Of a stretch of 51,027 nt of DNA, positions 1 through 7,770 are shown in pieces. The stretch is taken from assembly GCA_017610205.1 (NCBI GenBank), contig JAFCCL010000010.1, forward strand, positions 1 to 51,027, in the 5' to 3' direction. Below the pieces are notes generated by a model that saw only the letters and a list, made by a program, of their open reading frames with translations, ran no database searches and was not told the DNA's origin. The position numbers were made by a program, and so were the translations under genes. The stretch comes from Candidatus Iainarchaeum sp. (GTDB lineage: Archaea > Iainarchaeota > Iainarchaeia > Iainarchaeales > GCA-2688035). How positions within the stretch are numbered: position 1 is the stretch's first letter; each line of letters opens with the position of its first letter.

Positions 1-60
1 ATGAGCCTCGAAAACGACTCACTAAGAACCCCTCTACAAGCCTTCATGGAGAAAGCTTAA
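1..60 (+). CDS. C-terminal end of an IS transposase (truncated by window edge)
   Basis: An open frame runs from the first base to TAA at 58-60 and reads MSLENDSLRTPLQAFMEKA. The pattern MSL..N..RTPLQAF..K matches the usual end of IS481/IS3-type DDE transposases (..RPHMSL....TP.QAF..K), so the first Met is probably internal. An inverted-repeat IS end follows at 85-115 and matches the IS end near the right edge of the window. The family call rests on a short motif plus the terminal repeat. Confidence 0.55.
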   Translation: MSLENDSLRTPLQAFMEKA

Positions 61-84
61 AATGACAAAGGACAACCCAGATTA

Positions 85-115
85 TAGAGGGAACATTAAT
101 TCAGGACAACACAGG
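85..115. repeat. Right terminal inverted repeat of the IS
   Basis: Reverse-complemented, this 31-base stretch begins CCTGTGTTGTCCTGA and ends GTTCCCTCTA. It matches 50913-50943 at 26 of 31 positions by hand comparison. It lies 25 bases after the transposase stop codon, as expected for the 3' end of an IS. Confidence 0.65.
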
Positions 116-191
116 ACCTAAAAAAGACAGAAAGATATTTAAATCAGGGCAGTCTTATTTTGTTAAGGGAATTTTTTTAAGGCGAAATTAT

Positions 192-515
192 ATGAAGCAG
201 GCAAGTTTTTTGGTAAAAAACATTGTAAGCAAATGGCGACCGCCCTTTGGCAAGGATATTTCAGAAATGGAAATGACTGTTTCAGAGGGAAAAAGCTTTG
301 ACACAATGCCAAAAGAGGGCTCTATTTTCAAACTTGTTAAATGTGACGGAGACAAGGCATTGGTTGAATTCAGCGAAAAATTCACCCTGAAAGGCCATCT
401 GCACCCAAGAAACAGACAAATCTGGATTGAAAAAAACGAAGCAGTTGACTTTGCCTATTTATGGGGAGAAGACGGCATAACAAAAAGCATTAAATTAAAG
501 GAAATAATGGATTAA
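192..515 (+). CDS. Hypothetical protein, 107 aa
   Basis: I do not recognise this family. The protein is soluble, with no signal peptide or membrane segment. It is rich in Lys and Glu and has a beta-rich pattern in its second half (for example FTLKGHLHPRNRQIW). The ATG follows an AAGGCGAA stretch. It lies just upstream of the regulator-iscS-iscU genes on the same strand, with a 38-base gap, so co-transcription is possible but not shown. Confidence 0.7.
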   Translation: MKQASFLVKNIVSKWRPPFGKDISEMEMTVSEGKSFDTMPKEGSIFKLVKCDGDKALVEFSEKFTLKGHLHPRNRQIWIEKNEAVDFAYLWGEDGITKSIKLKEIMD

Positions 516-553
516 GCATAAGGCTTAAAAACATTATATGAATACTATTTCAT

Positions 554-871
554 ATGAAGTCTGGTTCAACTCCGTATCATTTGTGCCTTGAAATTTTAGG
601 AAACCCTTTGAGAGTAGGGCTTATCAAAGAACTTGGAAAAGAACCTAAAAGTGTTGGAGAGCTTGCAAAATCTCTTGGAGAAGAGCAAAGCAAGGTAAGC
701 CACTCTCTTGCCGCGCTGAAGAAATGCTCTTTTGTCGAATCTGAAAAACAGGGAAAGAAAACAATTTACAGGCTGAGTGAAAGTTTGCTAAAAAAAATTG
801 AGGGTGGAAACCTTTTTGAAGCCCTCGAAAACCACCATAAGGAACACAGCTGGGAATGTTGGAGATGCTGA
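554..871 (+). CDS. ArsR-type winged-helix regulator with a C-terminal His/Cys motif
   Basis: This 105-aa protein has an ArsR-like winged HTH at about residues 8-85. It includes LGNPLRVGLIKEL, the recognition-helix region SKVSHSLAALKK and a wing (KQGKKTIYRLSE). The last 13 residues are NHHKEHSWECWRC, a cluster of His and a CxxC that could bind a metal or Fe-S cluster. The stop is 2 bases before the iscS start, so the regulator is probably translated with iscS-iscU and may control it. The fold assignment is fairly safe. The ligand and the target operon are inference. Confidence 0.8.
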   Translation: MKSGSTPYHLCLEILGNPLRVGLIKELGKEPKSVGELAKSLGEEQSKVSHSLAALKKCSFVESEKQGKKTIYRLSESLLKKIEGGNLFEALENHHKEHSWECWRC

Positions 872-873
872 TT

Positions 874-2037
874 ATGAAACAGGTTTATTTAGACCACGCT
901 GCAACAACGCCCTTGGATAAAAGGGTTTTGGATGCTATGAAACCATACTTTTCTGAAAAGTTTGGAAATGCAAGCAGCCTGCATTCTTTTGGAACAGATG
1001 CAATGGAAGCCATTGAAAAAGCAAGGGAAAGCATTGCTAAAGTAATTAATGCAAAATCCGAGGAAATTGTTTTTACAAGCGGTGGAACAGAATCTGACAA
1101 TTTGGCATTGCAGGAAATTGGATACTCCAATAGGGGTAAAGGAAACCATATCATTACTACAAAAATAGAACACCACGCAGTTGAAAACACCTGCAAGTTT
1201 TTGGAAAAAGACGGCTTTGAAGTAACCTGGCTTGATGTTGACAAAGAAGGATTTGTTGATTTGAATGAGTTGGAAAAGTCAATAACTGGCAAAACTATTT
1301 TGGTCAGCGTAATGCACGCAAACAACGAGATTGGAACTATTGAACCTGTTGCCGAAATTGGAAAAATTTGCAAAAGCAAGGGGGTTTATTTTCATACAGA
1401 TACAGTTCAAAGCCTTGGAAAGGAAAAGATTGACGTTGAAGCAATGAACATTGATTTGCTTTCGGCTTCAGCCCACAAGTTTTATGGCCCGAAAGGAATC
1501 GGGTTTCTTTACGTAAGGAAGGGTACAAAAATCAACCCTTTAATGCAGGGAGGAATCCACGAAAAGGGATTAAGACCAGGAACAGAAAACGTGCCAGGAA
1601 TTGTCGGAATGGAAAAGGCACTGAATCTTGCTGAAAAAGAAATGGAAAAAGAAAATATTAAAGAAAGAAAGCTTGCAAAAAAAATTGTTGAAGGTGTGTT
1701 GAAAATTGAAAACAGCTGGATTAACGGTCCGCCAGTTGGGAAAAAAAGACTGAGTAACAACATAAACCTTGGCTTTGATTTTGTTGAAGGAGAAAGTATG
1801 GTTTTAATGCTTAGTGACAAGGGAATTGCTGCAAGCACTGGATCAGCGTGCAGTACCAAAAGCCTTAAACCAAGCCATGTTTTAAGAGCAATTGGCTTGC
1901 AACTAGTAAAATGCCATGGTTCGCTAAGGGTTAGTTTGGGAAAAGGAACAAGTGCAAAAGATATCAATTATTTTTTACAGGAATTAAAACCTATTGTGAA
2001 AAGGTTGAGGGAAATTAGCCCTTTGGGAGGCAAATAA
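874..2037 (+). CDS. iscS: Cysteine desulfurase (IscS/NifS family)
   Basis: This 387-aa PLP enzyme takes sulfur from cysteine for Fe-S cluster and thio-modification pathways. The start MKQVYLDHAATTPLD is the family hallmark; the ATG at 874 is preferred because upstream in-frame ATGs (856, 865) lie inside the regulator gene. The PLP lysine is in SASAHKFYGPKGIG near residue 205, and the catalytic cysteine loop is STGSACSTKSLKPSH near residue 325. Length is typical. The iscU scaffold gene starts 1 base after the stop, so the two form a minimal ISC operon. Confidence 0.95.
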   Translation: MKQVYLDHAATTPLDKRVLDAMKPYFSEKFGNASSLHSFGTDAMEAIEKARESIAKVINAKSEEIVFTSGGTESDNLALQEIGYSNRGKGNHIITTKIEHHAVENTCKFLEKDGFEVTWLDVDKEGFVDLNELEKSITGKTILVSVMHANNEIGTIEPVAEIGKICKSKGVYFHTDTVQSLGKEKIDVEAMNIDLLSASAHKFYGPKGIGFLYVRKGTKINPLMQGGIHEKGLRPGTENVPGIVGMEKALNLAEKEMEKENIKERKLAKKIVEGVLKIENSWINGPPVGKKRLSNNINLGFDFVEGESMVLMLSDKGIAASTGSACSTKSLKPSHVLRAIGLQLVKCHGSLRVSLGKGTSAKDINYFLQELKPIVKRLREISPLGGK

Positions 2038-2038
2038 A

Positions 2039-2431
2039 ATGTATTCAAAAAAAGTTTTGGAAACCTTTCGATTCCCGAAAAACATCGGCGAGATAAAAAA
2101 TCCAGATGGGCTTGGAAAGGTAGGAAATCCAACCTGTGGAGACGTAATGTGGGTTTACATAAAAGTAAACAAGAACAAAAAGGGACAGGAGATAATTAAA
2201 GATATTAAAGTAAAGACATTTGGATGTGTTGCCGCTATCAGTACAAGCAGTGTGTTAACAACAATGGCGAAAGGAATGACTTTGGAGGATGCACTCAAAA
2301 TTGACAAGCAAAAGATTGCAAAGGAACTGGGTGGCCTGCCGCCCTCAAAAATGCATTGCAGTGTTCTTTCAATGGAAGGTTTGAGAAAAGCGATTGAAGA
2401 CTATAAGAATAAAAAGGCAAGCGCTGATTAA
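2039..2431 (+). CDS. iscU: Fe-S cluster scaffold protein IscU/NifU N-terminal type
   Basis: This 130-aa scaffold assembles Fe-S clusters from sulfur supplied by IscS. All three ligand cysteines are visible: NPTCGDVM (with the Asp that favours cluster release), KTFGCVAAISTSS and MHCSVLSMEGL. The middle motif has Val where FGCGAAIA is usual. It follows iscS with one intervening base, which strongly implies a shared transcript. Confidence 0.94.
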   Translation: MYSKKVLETFRFPKNIGEIKNPDGLGKVGNPTCGDVMWVYIKVNKNKKGQEIIKDIKVKTFGCVAAISTSSVLTTMAKGMTLEDALKIDKQKIAKELGGLPPSKMHCSVLSMEGLRKAIEDYKNKKASAD

Positions 2432-2454
2432 TAAGTAATTCAGGCGATAATGTA

Positions 2455-2796
2455 ATGACCTTAAAACAGGCTATAATAATAAGAACTGACCTTGGAATGG
2501 GAAGAGGCAAAATAGCTGCACAGAGCGCTCACGCAAGCGTTGCAGCACTTGAAAAAGTTACAACAGTAGCATACAATGCATGGGTTGCCCAGGGAATGAA
2601 AAAAATCGTTCTCAGAATAGGAAGCAAAAAAGAACTTCTTGACCTTTTCATGCAGGCAAAAAAGAAGTTTCCAACAGCACTGATTAAGGACGCCGGTCAC
2701 ACACAGGTAAAACCAGGAACTCCAACATGTATTTCCATTGGGCCTACAGAAGAAATTGATCTCAATCTTTTAACAAACGACCTCAAACTTCTTTAA
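2455..2796 (+). CDS. pth2: Peptidyl-tRNA hydrolase, archaeal/eukaryotic type (Pth2)
   Basis: This 113-aa protein releases peptides from prematurely dropped peptidyl-tRNA. Recognisable parts are RTDLGMGRGKIAAQSAHA near the N terminus, the IVLRIGSKKELLDL segment, DAGHTQVKPGTPTCISIGP and the end motif GPTEEIDLNLLTNDLKLL. Length is normal for Pth2. It lies 23 bases after iscU on the same strand. Confidence 0.95.
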   Translation: MTLKQAIIIRTDLGMGRGKIAAQSAHASVAALEKVTTVAYNAWVAQGMKKIVLRIGSKKELLDLFMQAKKKFPTALIKDAGHTQVKPGTPTCISIGPTEEIDLNLLTNDLKLL

Positions 2797-2815
2797 TTGC
2801 ACAAGTGCAAAAAAA

Positions 2816-3460
2816 TCAGGCGTAGTCAAATTCACCGGCAACCATTGAAAGACAATGTTGCTTAAAATCAGTTGGCTGTGTTGGAAGCGTGTTACAAATT
2901 TCCTCATCTTCAAGCTCAACAGCAACTGTTGCATGGCACATATACCGTTGTGTTTCATCATCTTCCAAAAAAGTGTCACAGATTGCAATCTTTTCAGCCC
3001 TAATCTGTGGATGTAATGGCTCAAAACACTCGTAAAATTTTGTTACTTTAAAGGGGTCAAGCTCGTTCTCGCTCTCAATATCTAAAAGTATTTCATTGCA
3101 GAGTTCAATCTTTGCAAAGGTTTCCTCTGTTTGAAAAACTGAGGCAACAGCCCTAATGCAATTAATTCTCATTAGCCTTTCCTCTATATTCATGCAATTT
3201 GATGCATCAAGTTCATCTCCTGCTTCATACAGCCAGCAAAGGTCACGTACATACTGTGTATCCTGTGTTCCGCATTCGTCTAAAATGCTTCCTTCTTCAA
3301 CAGTAATAAGCTCTTCGCCAGTAAATCCAAATTCGTTAATGCTTGGAACATATTCTATTTCAGCAGGAGCTGCTTCCTGAGCCTGGTAAAGAACAAAGAC
3401 AATTGCAGCAAGTGCAATAAAAACAAGCACTGCAATAATAATTATTTTTTGAGATTCCAT
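2816..3460 (-). CDS. Membrane-anchored hypothetical protein, Cys- and acid-rich ectodomain
   Basis: This 214-aa protein starts with one strongly hydrophobic helix (residues about 5-26, IIIIAVLVFIALAAIVFVLY), so it is a signal-anchor protein facing the outside. The rest is acidic, with about 13 cysteines in a repetitive pattern such as LCWLYEAGDELDASNC and ICDTFLEDDETQRYMC. Spaced cysteines suggest disulfide-linked helical hairpins. No family is recognised. It is convergent with pth2 and divergent from the gene at 3569. Confidence 0.75.
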   Translation of the reverse strand: MESQKIIIIAVLVFIALAAIVFVLYQAQEAAPAEIEYVPSINEFGFTGEELITVEEGSILDECGTQDTQYVRDLCWLYEAGDELDASNCMNIEERLMRINCIRAVASVFQTEETFAKIELCNEILLDIESENELDPFKVTKFYECFEPLHPQIRAEKIAICDTFLEDDETQRYMCHATVAVELEDEEICNTLPTQPTDFKQHCLSMVAGEFDYA

Positions 3461-3568
3461 CAGCCAATATTATGTCTTAAGGAATATTTAAGCTTTTTCA
3501 GTAAAGAAATTTGACAAACTGACTTAAAGAACTAAGATACTTTTATAAGCGGAAAAGTAGTAATAGTT

Positions 3569-4249
3569 GTGGTGAACCAAGCAGTGGAAAAAAGCAGTCC
3601 AAGACAGGCAAGTATTGTTTCAATCATAAGAGAAATGGTTAAAAGCGGTGAAAGCGAGGAAACAATTCTTGCATCTTTGAAAGAATTGGGCATAAATCAA
3701 AAGGATGCAAAAAAACTCTTACTTTTGGGAGAAGCAGACACATTTGCTTTGCTTCAAAACGAAATAAACAAAATGGTAAAAGAATATTTTGACAAGGAAA
3801 AACCCATGTTGGAAAAACATATAAAGGAAGAAATCAAAGTCGAAGAAAAAGCAATGACTGACAGGGTTGAAAAAAGGTCCTTGGCTGCATTTAAAGAAGA
3901 CCAAAAATTTATTGAAAACCAGGCAACAATGTTTCAGGCACGCGTTAATCAAAGCGTAAAAAACATCCTGCAATTAAACCAGGAAACAAGGCAACAGATT
4001 GCAAACCTCGGAGGCCGTGTTTCAAACAACGAAAGGGAAACATGGTCTTTGAAGGACAGAATTTACGGAAGCAGACTGGTAAGCGTTGTAAGCATGATTT
4101 TGGTAACACTTGAAATAGGACTTGTTGTAACAACAATTGTACTTTTATTTACAGGATTTGGCGGCGTCCCATTCGAAATACTTGTAACCGCTGGTGCAAT
4201 TGGCACAATTCTTGCAACAATGGTTTTTCTAATAAGACTAAAAATATAA
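3569..4249 (+). CDS. Coiled-coil protein with two C-terminal membrane helices
   Basis: This 226-aa protein begins at GTG (3569 or the next codon, GTG 3572). Residues about 12-50 resemble a small helical domain (IIREMVKSGESEETILASL). Residues about 55-160 are Lys/Glu/Gln-rich coiled coil. Two hydrophobic helices close the protein (VVSMILVTLEIGLVVTTIVLL and ILVTAGAIGTILATMVFLI). It is probably a membrane-tethered cytoplasmic coiled coil; the function is unknown. It shares a short divergent promoter region with the upstream minus-strand gene. Confidence 0.75.
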   Translation: MVNQAVEKSSPRQASIVSIIREMVKSGESEETILASLKELGINQKDAKKLLLLGEADTFALLQNEINKMVKEYFDKEKPMLEKHIKEEIKVEEKAMTDRVEKRSLAAFKEDQKFIENQATMFQARVNQSVKNILQLNQETRQQIANLGGRVSNNERETWSLKDRIYGSRLVSVVSMILVTLEIGLVVTTIVLLFTGFGGVPFEILVTAGAIGTILATMVFLIRLKI

Positions 4250-4267
4250 AAAAAACATTTTCCAAAA

Positions 4268-4408
4268 TTAGAATTGTTTCTCATTTGCTGCCTTAAATTC
4301 CTTCAACGCATTCAAAGCATCCTTTAACAAAACCTTGTTCCGAATTCCCTTTGTTTCAGTAAGCTTTAGCTTAAGCTCTGAAATCATGTCATCAACAAGA
4401 AGTCTCAT
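4268..4408 (-). CDS. Small protein, 46 aa, downstream of hjc
   Basis: The ATG at 4406-4408 (minus strand) begins MRLLVDDMISELKLKLTETK and the TAA is at 4268-4270. An AAGGAAGT stretch sits 5-12 bases upstream, a plausible ribosome-binding site. The protein is one amphipathic, lysine-rich helical hairpin. It starts 24 bases after the hjc stop on the same strand and fills most of the otherwise empty gap. No family is recognised. Confidence 0.55.
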   Translation of the reverse strand: MRLLVDDMISELKLKLTETKGIRNKVLLKDALNALKEFKAANEKQF

Positions 4409-4432
4409 AAAAAATACTTCCTTAAAAAAGCT

Positions 4433-4828
4433 TTAAAAGCCGTCACCGGCAACAACTTCAAACAAAACCCCTGTTTTCATTGCATGCTTTTGATTAATTG
4501 TAAAAAACTTGCCTGTGTTCTTCAACTGTTCCGGCTTTAAAAAAAACCAGCCCTTTCGCGGAATCTTCCAGGCAACCCATGGCTCACTTCCGGCTTTTTT
4601 TGCCCAATCCCTCAATTCACCAATTTGCCCCACAGAAATTGCAAGATTCTTTGCCTTCCTTGCCTTGCATTCAACAGAAACAATTCGCTTATTTTTAATT
4701 GCAATAATGTCAGGAGCAGGCAAAGGGCTTGTTCCAGAACCAGCAATTCTAACAACAGAAAAGCCCCTGTCAAAAAACAAGTGCATTAATTCCCTTTCAG
4801 CATTTGCACCCTTGGAATGGTAAACCAT
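4433..4828 (-). CDS. hjc: Archaeal Holliday junction resolvase Hjc
   Basis: This ~131-aa endonuclease cuts four-way junctions during recombination. The nuclease signature is clear: KGANAERELMHLF (first Glu), RIAGSGTSPLPAPDIIAI (Asp) and VSVECKARKA (ExK). The ATG at 4828, giving MVYHSKGANAEREL, is preferred over the longer frame starting at 4873, whose extra 15 residues are hydrophobic and unlike the family. The small gene at 4268-4408 follows on the same strand. Confidence 0.93.
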   Translation of the reverse strand: MVYHSKGANAERELMHLFFDRGFSVVRIAGSGTSPLPAPDIIAIKNKRIVSVECKARKAKNLAISVGQIGELRDWAKKAGSEPWVAWKIPRKGWFFLKPEQLKNTGKFFTINQKHAMKTGVLFEVVAGDGF

Positions 4829-4876
4829 AAATATTAAAAAGCAGGAAGGACATAAAAATAAATAGGAAAACAAAAA

Positions 4877-5128
4877 ATGAAACGAAAACCAGACCCGAGA
4901 AAAGATTTGCGAGACGTGAGCCGCAAGTTAAACGATTCAGAATATGCAAAAAAAGTAGGGCAGAACGTGCAGCTTAAAAGGCAGGAAACGAAAATAAAAA
5001 TGCAAATAGCCCGAGTTGAAGCAGAATTAGAAAAGGCAAAGGCCCCCAAACGCGCAAAAATTCTAAAAATTCTTAAAGGTCTTAGAAAAGCGGCAGAACT
5101 TCACAAAACCACATTCTTCAAAAAATAG
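4877..5128 (+). CDS. Small basic coiled-coil protein, 83 aa
   Basis: The sequence is highly charged, with about 30% Lys+Arg, and is predicted helical (KRQETKIKMQIARVEAELEK). It has no membrane segment and no recognised family. The preferred hjc start lies 48 bases away on the opposite strand, so the two genes are divergent. A nucleic-acid-binding role would fit its charge, but this is a guess. Confidence 0.6.
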   Translation: MKRKPDPRKDLRDVSRKLNDSEYAKKVGQNVQLKRQETKIKMQIARVEAELEKAKAPKRAKILKILKGLRKAAELHKTTFFKK

Positions 5129-5317
5129 AAATTTGCACTTTAACAGGGACAAAAACTAGGCTTTTTAATTCTTTACTATACATAATTATTTTGTAGAATT
5201 GGGTCTTTTTGGGCAAAAGCCCTTTAAAGGCTTTTTAAAAAATTAAGAAATTAAGAATTTATCAAAATTAAGAAAGCCAGTATTAATTAAAAAGCATTTT
5301 ATTGTTAATTGCTTTAA
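5129..5317. other. Intergenic region, no gene seen
   Basis: This A/T-rich stretch contains GGGCAAAAGCCC followed by TTTAAAGGCTTTTT near 5212-5236. That is a short hairpin plus T-run that may end transcription of the upstream gene. A/T-rich promoter-like sequence precedes the ATG at 5318. No open frame is convincing. Confidence 0.4.
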
Positions 5318-5614
5318 ATGGTTGAAAAAGTTTTGAAAATCAAGGAAACCAAGCAAGGCATTTTGTTGCCTGTAATGGTTATCCCAAAGGGCAAAGAATT
5401 TGCCGTAATTGGTTTTGATGAATGGAACAGCAGCCTGAAAATAAGGCTGCAGGAAAAACCGGAAAAAGGAAAGGCAAACCAGGAATTGCTTAAAGAACTG
5501 CGCAATTTTTTTGGCGCAGAAGTTGAAATTGTTAAAGGAAAAAAACAGCGGGAAAAAATTCTGCTGGTTCACGCAGGGAAAAAAAGCGTGGAAGAAAGCC
5601 TTTCCAGCCTTTGA
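5318..5614 (+). CDS. DUF167 (YggU) family protein
   Basis: This 98-aa protein matches the DUF167/YggU fold: VIPKGKEFAVIG, then LKIRLQEKPEKGKANQELLK with the diagnostic GKAN, then VEIVKGKKQREKILLV. The length is normal. The biochemical role of the family is not established. It is separated from dnaG by 46 bases on the same strand and is probably read into it. Confidence 0.88.
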   Translation: MVEKVLKIKETKQGILLPVMVIPKGKEFAVIGFDEWNSSLKIRLQEKPEKGKANQELLKELRNFFGAEVEIVKGKKQREKILLVHAGKKSVEESLSSL

Positions 5615-5660
5615 AGGCAAGAACTTGATTCTACACCAAAAAGAAAAGGTGATTTAAAAA

Positions 5661-7100
5661 ATGGCAAAAACTTATCTGAGTACTGTAAAGTATGTTATAA
5701 AAACAAACTTTACAATTGAAGGAATAGTAGACAAGCATGACATAATCGGAGCCATATTTGGCCAAAGCGAGGGATTAATAGGCGAAGAAATGGACTTAAA
5801 AGAATTGCAAAAAAACGGAAAGCTTGGCCGAATTGAAGTTGAAACAGAAGTAAAAAGCGGAAAAACTGTTGGAATTTTAACAATTCCAAGCAGCCTTGAC
5901 AGGGTGCAAACAAGCATTCTTGCAGCGGCAATTGAATCAGTTGACAAAGTAGGACCCTGCAACAGCGAATTTGTAACAACCTCTATTGAAGACGCAAGAA
6001 AAGAAAAAAGGAAAACAGTTACTGAAAGAGCAAAAGAACTCTTGCTAAAAATGGGAACAGACATGCCTGAAACACAGGAGCTTGCGGAAGAAATAAGGGG
6101 ACTTGCAAGAACCTCTGATTTGAAAGAAATAGGCAGGGATAAAATCCCAATAGGACCAGAAGTTGACTCAAGCAGGGAATTAATTCTTGTGGAAGGAAGA
6201 GCAGACGTCATAAACCTTGTAAAGCACGGAATTAAAAACGTTGCAGGAATAGGCGGAGCAAAAATTTCAAGAACAATTATAAACCTTGTAAAAGGAAAAA
6301 ACGTAACTATCTTTGTTGACGGAGACAGAGGCGGGGATATTATTGCAAGACAAATGTGCCAAGCAATGAAAATAGAATTTATTGCAAAAGCCCCTGACGG
6401 AAAAGAAGTTGAAGAATTAACATTAAAGGAAATTCTTTCAGCACTCAGAAAAAAAGAAGAATCTGAAAAAGTTCAAAATGAAAAAAGAATTCCTTACAGG
6501 ACAACAAGAGCACCTGTGGGAAGAAGTACTGAAAGAGAACCTGGCACCAGAAGCCCTGGCAGAAGAAGCTATGGAATCAGGGAAAGCGCTCCAAGAGAAA
6601 GAAGCTATGAAAGCAGAAGCAGGGCATCTGGAAGCAGAAGCTATGGAACAGACAGCCCAAGAAGCAGAAGCTATGGAACAGACAGCCCAAGAAGCAGAAG
6701 CTATGGAGAAAGAACTGGAAGAAGCCCTAGGCCAAGAAGCGGAAGCTATGAAAGACCAAAGCCCAGAAGTAATTTTGACAGACCTAATGCAAGACCAGTT
6801 GAACTGCCAGTAATACAACCAAAAGACATTGGGATATACACAAAACCAATGCAGGAACTTGAAGGAAGCCTAAAAGCACGCTTTTTTGACACAAAAATGA
6901 AAAAGCTCAAAGAAGTCAACGTAAGAGAACTATTGAAAGAAATTGGAAAGACAAAATCCACAGAAGCAATAGTCTTTGACGGAATAGTGACAAAAAGGCT
7001 GCTTGAAGCTGCTGAAAAAAGCAAAATAAAGCAACTTGTCGGCGTAAAAAAAGGCAGAATTGAAGACTCGGAAACAGTAAAGGTTTCAACCCTTTACTAA
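5661..7100 (+). CDS. dnaG: Archaeal DnaG-type primase / exosome-associated Toprim protein
   Basis: This 479-aa protein has the archaeal DnaG N-terminal domain (TYLSTVKYVIKTNFTIEG; DVIGAIFGQ-like motif as DIIGAIFGQSEGL). Its Toprim domain lies at about residues 170-250, with RELILVEGRADVINL (catalytic Glu) and VTIFVDGDRGGD (DxD). Residues about 275-385 are an unusual Arg/Ser/Gly/Tyr low-complexity insert with repeated RSYGTDSPRS units. The conserved C-terminal domain (LPVIQPKDIGIY...) follows. In archaea DnaG is also a structural part of the RNA exosome. The insert makes the protein longer than usual. Confidence 0.95.
   Translation: MAKTYLSTVKYVIKTNFTIEGIVDKHDIIGAIFGQSEGLIGEEMDLKELQKNGKLGRIEVETEVKSGKTVGILTIPSSLDRVQTSILAAAIESVDKVGPCNSEFVTTSIEDARKEKRKTVTERAKELLLKMGTDMPETQELAEEIRGLARTSDLKEIGRDKIPIGPEVDSSRELILVEGRADVINLVKHGIKNVAGIGGAKISRTIINLVKGKNVTIFVDGDRGGDIIARQMCQAMKIEFIAKAPDGKEVEELTLKEILSALRKKEESEKVQNEKRIPYRTTRAPVGRSTEREPGTRSPGRRSYGIRESAPRERSYESRSRASGSRSYGTDSPRSRSYGTDSPRSRSYGERTGRSPRPRSGSYERPKPRSNFDRPNARPVELPVIQPKDIGIYTKPMQELEGSLKARFFDTKMKKLKEVNVRELLKEIGKTKSTEAIVFDGIVTKRLLEAAEKSKIKQLVGVKKGRIEDSETVKVSTLY
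6631..6708 (+). repeat. 30-base tandem repeat inside dnaG
   Basis: Two identical 30-base units lie at 6631-6660 and 6661-6690, each starting GAAGCAGAAGCTATGG and ending ACAGCCCAA. A third partial unit runs at 6691-6708. In the dnaG frame each unit encodes a RSYGTDSPRS-type decapeptide. Exact nucleotide identity suggests recent expansion by slippage. Confidence 0.9.
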
Positions 7101-7105
7101 TTCCT

Positions 7106-7543
7106 TTATTTTTTTCCCTTTTTTTTAAAATGCCTTGCCGCAGGCTTCTTCAAATCAGACTCTGCAAAATCAGGTTTTACAACCCTTGTTTTGTAAAGGA
7201 AAAGACCCAAAACAAAAATTGCTGCCCAAAACAAAAGCTCAGCAATAGGCAAAAGCAAGGTAATTGTAAACTGCCTTTCGGTAATTCTGGGCTGGTCAGG
7301 CCTCAGCTGCAATCCAGTAATGTTATACAACGAATCCTTGCAGTCAAGATATTGCAGCATTGCAACCTGATTAGTCTGTGTTCCAATCTGCGAAACACAA
7401 GCAGGGTATTTGCTCATTGCATCCCAGGAATCAAACATGTGACCTGAGGAAACAACAAACATTACAACTGCAAGAAGCAAAATAAACGAGCCTAAAAGTC
7501 TTGGCAGAAAAATCCTGCTTTTTCCAAAATAAAAGAAAGCCAT
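7106..7543 (-). CDS. Two-helix membrane protein, 145 aa
   Basis: There are two clear hydrophobic helices (residues about 15-33, LLGSFILLLAVVMFVVSS, and about 93-115, TITLLLPIAELLFWAAIFVLG). They are separated by an external loop with two cysteines (YPACVSQ; LDCKDS). A short basic cytoplasmic tail ends in KKKGKK. No family is recognised. It is convergent with dnaG. Confidence 0.75.
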   Translation of the reverse strand: MAFFYFGKSRIFLPRLLGSFILLLAVVMFVVSSGHMFDSWDAMSKYPACVSQIGTQTNQVAMLQYLDCKDSLYNITGLQLRPDQPRITERQFTITLLLPIAELLFWAAIFVLGLFLYKTRVVKPDFAESDLKKPAARHFKKKGKK

Positions 7544-7599
7544 TCGAAATAGTAATGCATTATTAATATTTAAATGTTGGCTTCAAAGTAATTTTATAA

Positions 7600-7671
7600 G
7601 GACCCGTGGTCTAGTGGTATGACATCACCTTTACAAGGTGAGGGTCGCCGGTTCGATCCCGGCCGGGTCCA
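7600..7671 (+). tRNA. tRNA-Val (anticodon UAC)
   Basis: The acceptor stem GGACCCG pairs with CGGGTCC, with discriminator A. The anticodon stem TCACC/GGTGA encloses loop TTTACAA, giving anticodon UAC. The T arm is GCCGG-TTCGATC-CCGGC. There is no intron and no encoded CCA. A TATA-like ATTTAAAT lies at about 7568-7575. Confidence 0.95.
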
Positions 7672-7703
7672 ATAGCCGCCACAGCCGACTGGTCTGAGCA
7701 AGA

Positions 7704-7731
7704 AGCCTATTTCGCTTGGATTCAATAGGCT
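7704..7731. repeat. Hairpin downstream of tRNA-Val, related to one at 10332
   Basis: AGCCTATT (7704-7711) and AATAGGCT (7724-7731) form a perfect 8-bp stem around a 12-base loop. Read on the minus strand it is closely similar to the hairpin at 10332-10358, with paired (compensatory) changes in the stem and a shared loop end AGCGA. It could be a small mobile palindrome or an RNA structure. Confidence 0.6.
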
Positions 7732-7770
7732 GGCTTCGCTTTGTTTAACAAAAATTTGTTCAACTTGATT

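Noticed and set aside
5672..6211. 179-codon minus-strand frame over dnaG
   Set aside because: Shadow of dnaG. Composition is Ser/Leu/Phe-rich without motifs.
6478..6813. Open frame of 111 codons overlapping dnaG in another frame, rich in Glu and Ala
   Set aside because: It follows the 30-base repeats within dnaG, which keep several frames open. dnaG is certain, and the overlap frame has no homology signal or ribosome-binding site.
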